In this document: piece after piece, positions 28,019-35,994 of the stretch
How positions within the stretch are numbered: the stretch's first letter is position 1
How the letters are laid out: the number at the start of each line of letters is the position of its first letter
Assembly: GCA_001556125.1 (NCBI GenBank)
Contig: LSIG01000110.1
Span: forward strand, 124,001-188,000
Length of the DNA stretch: 64,000 nucleotides
Reading direction: 5' to 3'
Origin: Rhizobiales bacterium CCH10-E5
GTDB lineage: Bacteria; Pseudomonadota; Alphaproteobacteria; Rhizobiales; Beijerinckiaceae
The notes under the pieces: model-generated
What the model was told of the DNA's origin: nothing
What the model saw: the letters and a program-made list of their open reading frames with translations, nothing else
The model's database searches: none
Translations under genes and position numbers: made by a program

Positions 28019-28309
28019 ATGGCGAGCCCCCCGAGCCAAGACGACGCCGAGATGCTGGCCCTGCGCGCGCTGGGGTTTCTCGCTGCCGAGCCCGAGCGGC
28101 TCGAGCCCTTCCTGGCCACCACGGGACTGGGCCCGGCGACGTTGCGCGCCGCCGCGGGCGACCCCGGCTTCCTGGCGGCGGTGCTGGACCATGTCGGCGG
28201 CAGCGATTCGCTGCTGCTCGAATTCGCCGCCAATGCGGGCGTGGACCCGGAAGCGGTGGCGCGGGCCCGGGAGCGTCTGGGCGGGCCACCCGCCGGCGAC
28301 TTCGCTTGA
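28019..28309 (+). CDS. DUF3572 family protein
   Basis: A 96-residue acidic, helical protein containing [19 protein letters not shown] and [20 protein letters not shown], the DUF3572 pattern found in Alphaproteobacteria. The function is unknown. Its stop overlaps the TTG start of the DNA polymerase IV gene (TTGA), so they are coupled. It is divergent from divK. Confidence 0.88.
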   Translation: MASPPSQDDAEMLALRALGFLAAEPERLEPFLATTGLGPATLRAAAGDPGFLAAVLDHVGGSDSLLLEFAANAGVDPEAVARARERLGGPPAGDFA

Positions 28310-29664
28310 CCGCGCCGTCGCGGGGCCTGGCGCGGCGCGTCCTGTGCCGCGACTGCCTGCGCGACCATGACGGCGACGAGGCCGAGCCGCGGCGCTGCCC
28401 CGCCTGCGGCTCGCCGCGCCTGCTGCGCCACCCCGAGCGCGACAGTCTCAGCCTCGCCCATATCGATTGCGACGCCTTCTATGCGGCGGTGGAAAAGCGT
28501 GACGATCCCTCGCTGATCGACAAGCCGGTCATCATCGGCGGCGGCAAGCGCGGCGTCGTCTCGACCGCCTGCTATATCGCGCGGACCTATGGCGTCCGCT
28601 CGGCCATGCCGATGTTCAAGGCGTTGAAGGCCTGCCCCGAAGCGGTGGTGGTGAAGCCCGACATGGCGAAATACGTCGCGGTCGGCCGGCAGGTGCGCCG
28701 GCTGATGCAGGAGCTCACGCCGCTGGTCGAGCCCATCTCGATCGACGAGGCCTTTCTCGACCTCGCAGGGACCGAGCTGCTGCACCATGCCAGCCCGGCC
28801 GTGACCCTGGCACGCTTCGCCCGGCGCATCGAACAGGAGATCGGCATCACCGTCTCGGTCGGCCTGTCCTATGCGAAGTTCCTGGCCAAGGTCGCCTCCG
28901 ACATGGACAAGCCGCGCGGCTTCTCGGTGATCGGGCGGGCGGAAGCAGTCTCCTTCCTTGCCTCCAAGCCGGTCGGCCTGATTCCGGGAATCGGCCAGGC
29001 GAGCGCGGCCAAGCTGGCGGAATCCGGGTTCAGGCTGATCGGGGATCTGCGCGAAGCGCCGGTCGACAAGCTGTTCCGGCTGGCGGGCAAGGACGGCCCG
29101 CGCCTGAAGAACCTCGCCAACGGCATCGATCCCCGCCGCGTCACGCCCGACCGGGACACCAAGAGCGTGTCCAGCGAGACGACGCTGGATGTCGATCTGT
29201 CACGCTTCGACGAGCTGGAGCCCGTGCTCTGGCGGCTCTGCGAGAAGACCTCGAAGCGCCTGAAGCATCAGGAGCTGGCCGGACGGACGATCACGCTGAA
29301 GCTGAAGACCGCGGATTTCCACTCCATCACGCGGGCGACGCGGCTGCCCGAGCCGACGCAGCTTGCCGCGCGGCTCTTCGCGGCCGGGCGCGAGCTGCTG
29401 CGGCGCGAATGCACCGGCCCGCGCTACCGGCTGATCGGGATCGGGGCGAGCGACCTGACCGGCCCGGAAGATGCCGACCATGGCGACCTCGCCGATGTCG
29501 CGACGCCGCGGCTGAAGGCCATGGAGGGCGCGCTCGATGCGCTGCGGGCCCGCTTCGGCGACGCCGCCATCGGCAAGGGGCTGAGCCTGCGCCTGCCGCA
29601 GCGGGCCGGGGGCGAGAGCGCTATTTCGCGCAATCCGCCTGAGGCAGAAGATCCAGACGCGTGA
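28306..29664 (+). CDS. dinB: DNA polymerase IV (Y-family, translesion)
   Basis: A 452-residue Y-family polymerase for error-prone bypass. An N-terminal zinc-finger-like extension (CRDC at about 14-17 and CPAC at about 31-34), common in rhizobial DinB, precedes the catalytic core with [26 protein letters not shown] with the metal-binding Asp-Glu, and [18 protein letters not shown]. The helix-hairpin-helix [14 protein letters not shown] and a little-finger domain follow. The start is TTG, overlapping the DUF3572 stop. The 3' end overlaps the convergent eipB gene by 44 bp. Confidence 0.95.
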   Translation: MTAPSRGLARRVLCRDCLRDHDGDEAEPRRCPACGSPRLLRHPERDSLSLAHIDCDAFYAAVEKRDDPSLIDKPVIIGGGKRGVVSTACYIARTYGVRSAMPMFKALKACPEAVVVKPDMAKYVAVGRQVRRLMQELTPLVEPISIDEAFLDLAGTELLHHASPAVTLARFARRIEQEIGITVSVGLSYAKFLAKVASDMDKPRGFSVIGRAEAVSFLASKPVGLIPGIGQASAAKLAESGFRLIGDLREAPVDKLFRLAGKDGPRLKNLANGIDPRRVTPDRDTKSVSSETTLDVDLSRFDELEPVLWRLCEKTSKRLKHQELAGRTITLKLKTADFHSITRATRLPEPTQLAARLFAAGRELLRRECTGPRYRLIGIGASDLTGPEDADHGDLADVATPRLKAMEGALDALRARFGDAAIGKGLSLRLPQRAGGESAISRNPPEAEDPDA

Positions 29665-30457
29665 GCGTGCCGCGCAGGGCGAAGCTGCCATAGTCGAGCC
29701 GGACCGCGCCGGTGACGCCGTTCTCGTACAGCTCGAAGGAGATGGTATAGCTCGGCGTCGTCTCGCCCGAGCCGACCTTGAAATAGGACATGGTCACGGG
29801 CCAACGGGCGAGCTTCTCGAACTCCGGCCGCTGCAGCGGTTCTTCCGTCGGCTTGCTGTCCAGCTTGCGGCCGATGACGGACAGCGTCTCGTAGACGTCC
29901 TTGCCGCCATTGGCGCCGTCATAGAGCCGGACGTTCAGGGTGTTGCGACCCTCGCGCGCCGCCTGGATGACGGCCTTCATCTGCGCGTTGGGAAACAGCG
30001 CTGCCACCGGCTCGCGATGAGTCTCGGGTTTGGGCGCCGTGAGCTTGACCTCATAGCCCTCCCCGGTGCGGGTGGCCGTGCCGTCGACGATTTCCTTCGG
30101 CGTGCCACTGGCGGAGCTTTCGGTCTTGAAGCGATAGCTCGCGCCGTCGCCGGCCTCGAAGCTGGTTGTTCGCGCATCGATCAGGCGCGGGCCGCCCTCG
30201 CCGCTCTGCAGCTGCGTCACCTGGCGGAAGGAGAGCGCATAGCCCTCGCAGGCATCGCCGGTGAAGTCGAAGGCGATGCGTCCGCGGGCCGAGTCGACGT
30301 TCTTGGCCGCCTTGCCGGCGTCGAGAACCAGATCGTAGACCGCGCGATGCGGCGCCAGAACGACACGCTCAGTAGGGCTCGGCTGGGCTGCCGCCGCGCC
30401 GCTCCAGAGCGCCGCGACTGCGAGAAATCCCGTGAGGCCTGCTGCGTTCGTCGTCAT
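29621..30457 (-). CDS. eipB: Envelope integrity protein EipB (DUF1849)
   Basis: EipB is a periplasmic beta-spiral protein needed for envelope integrity in Brucella. This 278-residue product begins [10 protein letters not shown] with a Sec signal ending AAAAQ and continues with [13 protein letters not shown]. The pair Cys70 ([14 protein letters not shown]) and Cys276 (QADCAK) matches the conserved disulfide of Brucella EipB in both position and spacing. I identified it from these features. The coding end overlaps the convergent dinB by 44 bp. Confidence 0.88.
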   Translation of the reverse strand: MTTNAAGLTGFLAVAALWSGAAAAQPSPTERVVLAPHRAVYDLVLDAGKAAKNVDSARGRIAFDFTGDACEGYALSFRQVTQLQSGEGGPRLIDARTTSFEAGDGASYRFKTESSASGTPKEIVDGTATRTGEGYEVKLTAPKPETHREPVAALFPNAQMKAVIQAAREGRNTLNVRLYDGANGGKDVYETLSVIGRKLDSKPTEEPLQRPEFEKLARWPVTMSYFKVGSGETTPSYTISFELYENGVTGAVRLDYGSFALRGTLTRLDLLPQADCAK

Positions 30458-30703
30458 GGTCGCGCCGCTTCCTGTGCTGAACACTCTCGAAGCTAGGTGC
30501 ATTGCCGCAATGGCGCAAACAAGGCGGTCAGCGCGCGAGAGGCGGCCGCGTCGCGCGCGGCGGGCGGCCGGATGGCGCATGGCCTCGCGCTTGCGGGCGG
30601 GCCGGGCATCGGCCATGAAGGTAGGCCCGGCCCGGCTCGCGCTTCAGCGCGCCGCATCGTGCCGGGCCCGCTTCACACCAGCCGCTCCGGTGGAGTTTTT
30701 CCG

Positions 30704-31177
30704 ATGAATGCCGTCGATACCAAGCTCGCCGAACTCGGCATCACCCTGCCCACGCCGGCTGCGCCCGTCGCCAACTATGTGCCCTATGTCATCACCGGCA
30801 ATCTGCTGGTGATCTCCGGCCAGCTCTGCTTCGGCCTCGACGGCAAGCTCTCCGACACGCACAAGGGCAAGCTCGGCGTCGAAATCTTCAACGAGGCGGG
30901 ACTTGAGGCCGCGCGGCTCTGCGCGATCAATGTGCTGGCCCAAGCCAAGGCGGCGCTGAATGGCGATCTGAGCCGGATCACGCGCTGTGTCCGCCTCGGC
31001 GGCTTCATCAACGCAGCCCCACATTTCGCCGCTTTGCCCGCAATCATGAACGGCGCGTCGGATCTGATGGTCGAAGTCCTGGGCGACAAGGGGCGCCACG
31101 CCCGCTCGACGATCGGCGTGGCCGAGCTACCGGCCGATGCGGCGGTCGAGGTCGAGGCGATGTTCGAGATCGCCTGA
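30704..31177 (+). CDS. RidA family protein
   Basis: A 157-residue member of the RidA/YjgF family, whose best known members hydrolyse reactive enamine/imine intermediates. It shows LAELGITLPTPAAPVANYVP and NLLVISGQL, then the family's end region RSTIGVAELPADAAVEVE. The longer N-terminus places it in the alphaproteobacterial subgroup rather than the archetypal 128-residue RidA. GGAG precedes the ATG, and its stop overlaps the next gene (TGATG). Confidence 0.92.
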   Translation: MNAVDTKLAELGITLPTPAAPVANYVPYVITGNLLVISGQLCFGLDGKLSDTHKGKLGVEIFNEAGLEAARLCAINVLAQAKAALNGDLSRITRCVRLGGFINAAPHFAALPAIMNGASDLMVEVLGDKGRHARSTIGVAELPADAAVEVEAMFEIA

Positions 31178-31953
31178 TGCGCGGCCCTCTCCTTGACGGC
31201 GCCCGCCCCGATCTCGGCTTGCTGGTCGCTCGCCCGATCGCCCATCGCGGGCTTCACGACGCCGCCGCCGGCGTGATCGAGAACAGCGGCCCGGCGGCCG
31301 AGGCGGCCATCGCCCGCGGCTTCGGCATCGAATGCGACATCCAGCTCAGCGCCGATGGCGAGGCGATGGTGTTTCATGACTTCGTGCTCGACCGGCTGAC
31401 CGAGCGCCAAGGCGCGGTCTCGGCGCAGACGGCGGAGGCGCTCGCCGCAATTCCGCTGCGCGGCAGCCAGGCGCTGATCCCGACGCTCTCCCGCTTCCTC
31501 GACCTGATCGCCGGGCGCGTGCCGCTGGTGATCGAGATCAAGAGCCGCTTCGACGGCGATCTCCGGCTGACCCGGCGCGCCGCCGAGATCGTCGCCGGCC
31601 GCGTCGGCCAGCCGATCGTGTTCAAATCCTTCGATCCCGAGATCGTCGCGGCGCTGCGCGAGATCGCACCCGGCGTTCCGCGGGGTATCGTCGCGATGAA
31701 CGACTATTCCTACCCCGACTACGCCCATCTCGATGCGGGCCAGCGCCGCGCCATGGCCAATCTGCTGCATTTCGAGCGCAGCCGGCCGGACTTCCTGTCC
31801 TGGAAGGTGGCGGATCTCGACAGCGCGGCCCCCTATCTCTGCCGCAATGTCGTCGGCATGCCGCTGATGAGCTGGACGGTGCGGACCCCGGAGGACCGGG
31901 AGAAGGCTTCGCGCCTTGCCGACCAGATGGTGTTCGAGGGCTTCACGCCTTGA
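31177..31953 (+). CDS. Glycerophosphodiester phosphodiesterase
   Basis: A 258-residue GDPD TIM-barrel enzyme. IAHRGLHDAAAGVIENS carries the catalytic His-Arg and Glu-Asn, GFGIECDIQLSADG supplies metal ligands, and VFHDFVLDRLT contains the second catalytic His. It should release glycerol 3-phosphate from glycerophosphodiesters. There is no signal peptide, so it acts in the cytoplasm. It is coupled to ridA upstream and to the acyltransferase downstream (TTGA overlap). Confidence 0.94.
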   Translation: MRGPLLDGARPDLGLLVARPIAHRGLHDAAAGVIENSGPAAEAAIARGFGIECDIQLSADGEAMVFHDFVLDRLTERQGAVSAQTAEALAAIPLRGSQALIPTLSRFLDLIAGRVPLVIEIKSRFDGDLRLTRRAAEIVAGRVGQPIVFKSFDPEIVAALREIAPGVPRGIVAMNDYSYPDYAHLDAGQRRAMANLLHFERSRPDFLSWKVADLDSAAPYLCRNVVGMPLMSWTVRTPEDREKASRLADQMVFEGFTP

Positions 31954-33161
31954 GCGAGAGCGGGGCCGGCGACCTCAGGGTGCGCGTCGCGACCTCGCTG
32001 AAGGCGGTTCCGGCCGCGGCCTGGGATGCCTGCGCCCATCCGCAGGCGCAGGACGAGGGGCCGGACGGGCTCGACCGGGAAAACCCCTTCGTCTCCCATG
32101 CCTTCCTGCGCGCGCTCGAGGAGAGCGGCTGCGTGGGCGGGCGCTCGGGCTGGTCACCGGCCTATCTGCTGGTCGAGGATGGCGAGGATCGGCTGCTCGC
32201 CGCTGCGCCGAGCTTTCTGAAGAGCCACAGCCAGGGCGAATATGTCTTCGACCATAGCTGGGCCGACGCCTATCAGCGCGCGGGTGGGCGCTACTATCCC
32301 AAGATCCAGGTCGCGGCGCCCTTCACGCCTGCCACGGGCCCGCGCCTGCTGGTCGCGCCGGGGCCGCGCGCGGCAGAGGCTCGTGCCGGGCTGATCGCCG
32401 GGCTGGAAGCGCTGTGCGAGCAGACGGACGCCTCTTCGGTGCATGTCACCTTCGCGCAGGAGCCCGATGTCGCGGCGCTCCGGGAGGCCGGCTATCTCGA
32501 GCGGCACGACCTCCAGTTCCACTGGTTCAACGAGGGCTTCGGCACTTACGACGATTTTCTGGCCACGCTGGCCTCACGCAAGCGGAAGGCGCTGAAGCGA
32601 GAGCGCCGCGAGGCGCTGGCGCCCGGGATTACCGTCGAGATCCTCAGCGGCAGCGACCTGACCGAGGCGGTCTGGGACGATTTTCATGCCTTCTATGAGG
32701 ACACCGGCTCGCGCAAATGGGGGCGCCCCTATCTGAACCGCGCCTTCTTCTCCTGCGTCGGCGCGGCGATGGGCGAGCGCATCGTCCTCGTCATGGCGGA
32801 GCGCGCGGGACGCTATATTGCCGGCGCGATCAATTTCCGCGGCGCCGACACGCTGTACGGCCGCAACTGGGGCTGCATCGAGGACCACCCCTTCCTGCAT
32901 TTCGAAATCTGCTACCATCAGGCCATCGACTATGCGATCGCGCATGGACTTGCCCGCGTCGAGGCCGGCGCCCAGGGCGAGCACAAGCTCGCGCGCGGAT
33001 ACCGCCCCGTGGTGACGCGCTCGCTGCACCATCTGGCAGATCCCGGGCTGAGGCGCGCCGTGGCGCATTACCTGCCGCGCGAGCGGGCTCAGATTGCGGA
33101 AGCCCAGGCGGCCCTGGCGGCCGAAAGCCCCTTCCGCAAATCCGGCGATGCCGATGGCTGA
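31950..33161 (+). CDS. FemAB-like GNAT acyltransferase (DUF482)
   Basis: A 403-residue protein of the DUF482/peptidogalycan-type GNAT family (PF04339). It shows ENPFVSHAFLRALEESG near the N-terminus, SRKRKALKRERREA in the middle, LYGRNWGCIEDHPFLHFEIC and GAQGEHKLARGYRPV. These are diagnostic of the family, but its substrate is unproven. The start is TTG overlapping the preceding stop. The whole stretch from ridA to the next gene is tightly overlapping and should be one operon. Confidence 0.9.
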   Translation: MSESGAGDLRVRVATSLKAVPAAAWDACAHPQAQDEGPDGLDRENPFVSHAFLRALEESGCVGGRSGWSPAYLLVEDGEDRLLAAAPSFLKSHSQGEYVFDHSWADAYQRAGGRYYPKIQVAAPFTPATGPRLLVAPGPRAAEARAGLIAGLEALCEQTDASSVHVTFAQEPDVAALREAGYLERHDLQFHWFNEGFGTYDDFLATLASRKRKALKRERREALAPGITVEILSGSDLTEAVWDDFHAFYEDTGSRKWGRPYLNRAFFSCVGAAMGERIVLVMAERAGRYIAGAINFRGADTLYGRNWGCIEDHPFLHFEICYHQAIDYAIAHGLARVEAGAQGEHKLARGYRPVVTRSLHHLADPGLRRAVAHYLPRERAQIAEAQAALAAESPFRKSGDADG

Positions 33162-33960
33162 TCGACAGGCTCAAGCAGAATCCGCCGGGCCGATTTTCTG
33201 CACGGATGGCGAACTCGGCTATAGGCGCAGCCTGACGGATTTCGCGACCGGGCCGCTGCTTCTGGACGAGCCCTATCGGCTCGCCCACCTGCCGCTGGTG
33301 GCGCCAAACCATCCGCGCGTCATCGCCCGGCAGGAGGGCCGCTCCTACGAAATGGGCGTCCACCCGCCGATCTTCTCGCTGGTTCTGCCCGTCGATGGGG
33401 CTCTGCTGGCCGGTTCCGAGCCCTTCCGGCGGCTTGACACCGAGATGCGCGCGGCGCCTTTCGCCTCCAAGATCGCGTGGGACATCCTGCCGCGACGCTC
33501 CGAGCGGCTGCACGCCACCCTGTGCGGCACGCTCTCGACCGGGGATGCGCCGGTCATTTCGGACGACACCCGCCCGGCCCTCTCCCGGGTCGCGCCCTTC
33601 ACGGTCGATCTGCGCGGGCTGTTCTCGGGCAACGTCAATCGTGGGCGCTTCTATCTGCGGGTCTATCCGGAACAGCGGGACGGTCTGAACCCCATCCACG
33701 CCATCCAGGCCGCCTTTGGGCGCCCGCCGGGCGACCTCTACCTCGTCGGGCTCTACAATTTGACCGACGATCTCGACGCGCGCGAGACCGCCGCGCTGGC
33801 GGAGATGATCGCGCGCTGGTGGGATGTGTCGCTGCTGCGCTTCACGGTGAGCGATCTCTGGGTGCTGGGTGCGAGCGACGACCTCGTGCTGGATTCGCAG
33901 ATCGCGGACACGGTGAGGCTGGGGGGCGTCGCTCGTTCTCCGACGCCGCCACGCCCTTGA
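33154..33960 (+). CDS. Hypothetical protein in the ridA operon
   Basis: A 268-residue soluble protein of unknown family that overlaps the acyltransferase gene by 8 bases (start at MADRQAQAES). It has an LHATLCGTL segment near residue 123, reminiscent of one HxT/S motif of 2H phosphoesterases, but no convincing second copy (FYLRVYP lacks it), so I do not assign that function. The second half repeats the theme of predicted beta-alpha units. No signal peptide or membrane helix. Confidence 0.75.
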   Translation: MADRQAQAESAGPIFCTDGELGYRRSLTDFATGPLLLDEPYRLAHLPLVAPNHPRVIARQEGRSYEMGVHPPIFSLVLPVDGALLAGSEPFRRLDTEMRAAPFASKIAWDILPRRSERLHATLCGTLSTGDAPVISDDTRPALSRVAPFTVDLRGLFSGNVNRGRFYLRVYPEQRDGLNPIHAIQAAFGRPPGDLYLVGLYNLTDDLDARETAALAEMIARWWDVSLLRFTVSDLWVLGASDDLVLDSQIADTVRLGGVARSPTPPRP

Positions 33961-34021
33961 CGCTGACCGCCCGCCCGCGACAGGTTGGCCGCCCCAGTTT
34001 CTCGCCTGAGCCGGATGCCGC

Positions 34022-34450
34022 ATGAGCGCCTACGACACCGACAACGTCTTCGCCCGGATCCTGCGCGGCGAGTTGCCCTCGCATACCGTCTATGAGGACG
34101 AGGCGACGGTCGCGATCATGGACATCATGCCCCGCGCCGACGGGCATGTGCTGGTGATCCCCAAGGCCGCCTGTCGCAATGTGCTGGATGCGCCGCCCGA
34201 GGCGCTGCAGGCCGTGGCGCTGACGACGCAGCGGCTGGCGCGCGCCGTGAAGGCCGCCTTCGCGGCTGATGGCGTGACGATCCAGCAGTTCAACGAGGCC
34301 GCCGGCGGACAGGTCGTCTTCCACCTGCATGTCCATGTGATCCCCCGCCATGACGGCGTGGCGATGCGTCCGCATACGGGTGCCATGGCGGATGCCGAAG
34401 TGCTCAAGGCCAATGCCGAGAAGATCCGGCTGGCGCTGACGACGCTCTGA
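34022..34450 (+). CDS. HIT family protein (Hint/FHIT-type)
   Basis: A 142-residue histidine-triad hydrolase/transferase. The catalytic motif HLHVHVIPR is near residue 100, with FARILRGELPSHTVYEDE at the N-terminus and MPRADGHVLVIPKA in the middle, as in bacterial Hint proteins acting on nucleoside phosphoramidates. It is convergent with azlD, leaving 9 bases between stops. Confidence 0.94.
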   Translation: MSAYDTDNVFARILRGELPSHTVYEDEATVAIMDIMPRADGHVLVIPKAACRNVLDAPPEALQAVALTTQRLARAVKAAFAADGVTIQQFNEAAGGQVVFHLHVHVIPRHDGVAMRPHTGAMADAEVLKANAEKIRLALTTL

Positions 34451-34459
34451 CCCGCCCGC

Positions 34460-34834
34460 TCAGGGCGCCAGCAGCCAGTAGGCGCCGCCGATGAGCGTCG
34501 CCTCCCCGGCCAGCACCGCCAGCAGCACCCTCCGGCGGTCGAACAGCATGATCGCGAGCGTGACCGAGAGGGCTCCGACCCGCAGGGCGAGCGGCACGGC
34601 GGCGAGCGCTCCCGGCGGCGCGACGATCAGCTTGGCGACGATGCCGGCGAGCAGCGCCGTCGCGACCGCCCGCACCCATTCCAGCGCCGGCGAATCGGCG
34701 TCGATCCGCCGCGAGAAGGCCACCGCGAGCCAGCGCCAGATCTCGGTCGGCAGCACGGCGAAGAGAATGAGGGCGAGATAGGGCCACCACGGCCCGTCGA
34801 GCCAGGGGATGGGCTGTGTGATCGTCCCCATCAT
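34460..34834 (-). CDS. azlD: AzlD-type branched-chain amino acid exporter small subunit
   Basis: A 124-residue membrane protein with four hydrophobic segments (GPWWPYLALILFAVLPTEIW, then AVATALLAGIVAKLIVAPPG). The size and position after azlC make it the AzlD partner. The sequence is more divergent than AzlC. The ATG overlaps the azlC stop as ATGA. Confidence 0.85.
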   Translation of the reverse strand: MMGTITQPIPWLDGPWWPYLALILFAVLPTEIWRWLAVAFSRRIDADSPALEWVRAVATALLAGIVAKLIVAPPGALAAVPLALRVGALSVTLAIMLFDRRRVLLAVLAGEATLIGGAYWLLAP

Positions 34835-35553
34835 GGCGCCGCCCGCTTCGGCCGCAGGACAAAGGCGATCGTACCCGCGATCAGCCCGGCAACGATCAGG
34901 TCGAAGCCGCCACCGATGAAGCGGTCGCAGATCGGCGCCAGCGCGAGACCGAGGACGATGGCGGCCACATCGCCGCGATGGCGCAGGCCCGCCGTGAGCG
35001 AGGCGAGGAAGAAGATCGGCGTCAGGCAGAGCAGCCCGGCGGCGAAGGGGATCGGCAGCGTGCCGATCAGATAGTAGCCGAGGAAGGTGCCGATCGAGCT
35101 CGTCGCCATGCAGGTGTTGGCGAAGCCGAGGAAATAGGCGACGCGCTGGGGCGGCGGCACATGCGGCAAGCGGCGCAACCCTTCCGTCCAGGCCGTCACC
35201 GCGACGTAGTGCGCGAGCAGGAGCTGCATCCAGACGCCCTGCCCCGGGCGGCGCAGCAAGGGCAGGATCGCCACCGTCATCGGCAGGAAGCGCAGCGAGG
35301 CGAAGCCGACCGCGATCGCGATCGCACTCCAGGCGGCGCCGGCCGCGATCGAGGCGAAGAAGATCACCTGCGAGGGGCCGGCCCAGACCAGCATGGTCGA
35401 AAGCACTGCGACCTCGACCGGATAGCCGACATCGCGCGCCAGTGAGCCGATGCCGACTAGCCCGAAGCCGACGACCCAGGCCGGCAGCGACAGCGCATCG
35501 CGCATGCCGGCCAGCGCGACGCGCCACCAGCTCCACTCGGCGGATACGGTCAT
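34831..35553 (-). CDS. azlC: AzlC-type branched-chain amino acid permease
   Basis: A 240-residue inner-membrane protein of the AzlC/YgaZ family, which exports branched-chain or similar amino acids together with AzlD. It shows the family's VWAGPSQVIFFASIAAGAAW, FASLRFLPMTVAILPLLR and a central THYVAVTAWTEG-like region. Seven to eight membrane segments are visible. It is coupled to azlD. Confidence 0.92.
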   Translation of the reverse strand: MTVSAEWSWWRVALAGMRDALSLPAWVVGFGLVGIGSLARDVGYPVEVAVLSTMLVWAGPSQVIFFASIAAGAAWSAIAIAVGFASLRFLPMTVAILPLLRRPGQGVWMQLLLAHYVAVTAWTEGLRRLPHVPPPQRVAYFLGFANTCMATSSIGTFLGYYLIGTLPIPFAAGLLCLTPIFFLASLTAGLRHRGDVAAIVLGLALAPICDRFIGGGFDLIVAGLIAGTIAFVLRPKRAAP

Positions 35554-35711
35554 GGAGAGATCAGCACATAGCCAGTTGGGACAGCGGGAACGGAGCCCGC
35601 CGAGGGCGGATCCTGAGCGATCCTTCTAGCCGGCTCGGCCCCTCGCGCGGAGTCGCCATGATGGATAGCGGGGATTGCGCCGGCTGCAGGGACCCCGGCG
35701 CGGGGCACGCC

Positions 35712-35990
35712 TCAACGGCCGCCCTTCATGACCAGCCCCAGCAGTTCGTTGCCGAAGTCGATGATCTCCTTCGGGATGCCGCCGACCGCCTTCACGCCGA
35801 GATAGATCAGATAGACGAAGGCGGGGACGAGGATCCAGCCCAGGATTTCCTCGAACACCTTGCGGCGACGGCGACGCCGATCGCGCTTCTCGAACCAGCT
35901 CAGCTTTTCCTTGCGCGCCGGAGCCACCTGCTCCGGCGCCGGCTCGGCCGCATGGGCCAGCAGCGTATCGGTCTTGCGCCTGAACAACAC
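35712..35990 (-). CDS. Small basic membrane protein downstream of clpA
   Basis: A 92-residue product from a GTG start, 4 bases after the clpA stop, so co-transcribed. A basic cluster (EKRDRRRRRRKVFEE) precedes one membrane helix (ILGWILVPAFVYLIYLGVKA), and the short C-terminal part is amphipathic. No family is recognised. Location beside clpA hints at a membrane link for the ClpAP protease, but this is speculative. Confidence 0.7.
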   Translation of the reverse strand: MLFRRKTDTLLAHAAEPAPEQVAPARKEKLSWFEKRDRRRRRRKVFEEILGWILVPAFVYLIYLGVKAVGGIPKEIIDFGNELLGLVMKGGR

Positions 35991-35994
35991 GGTC

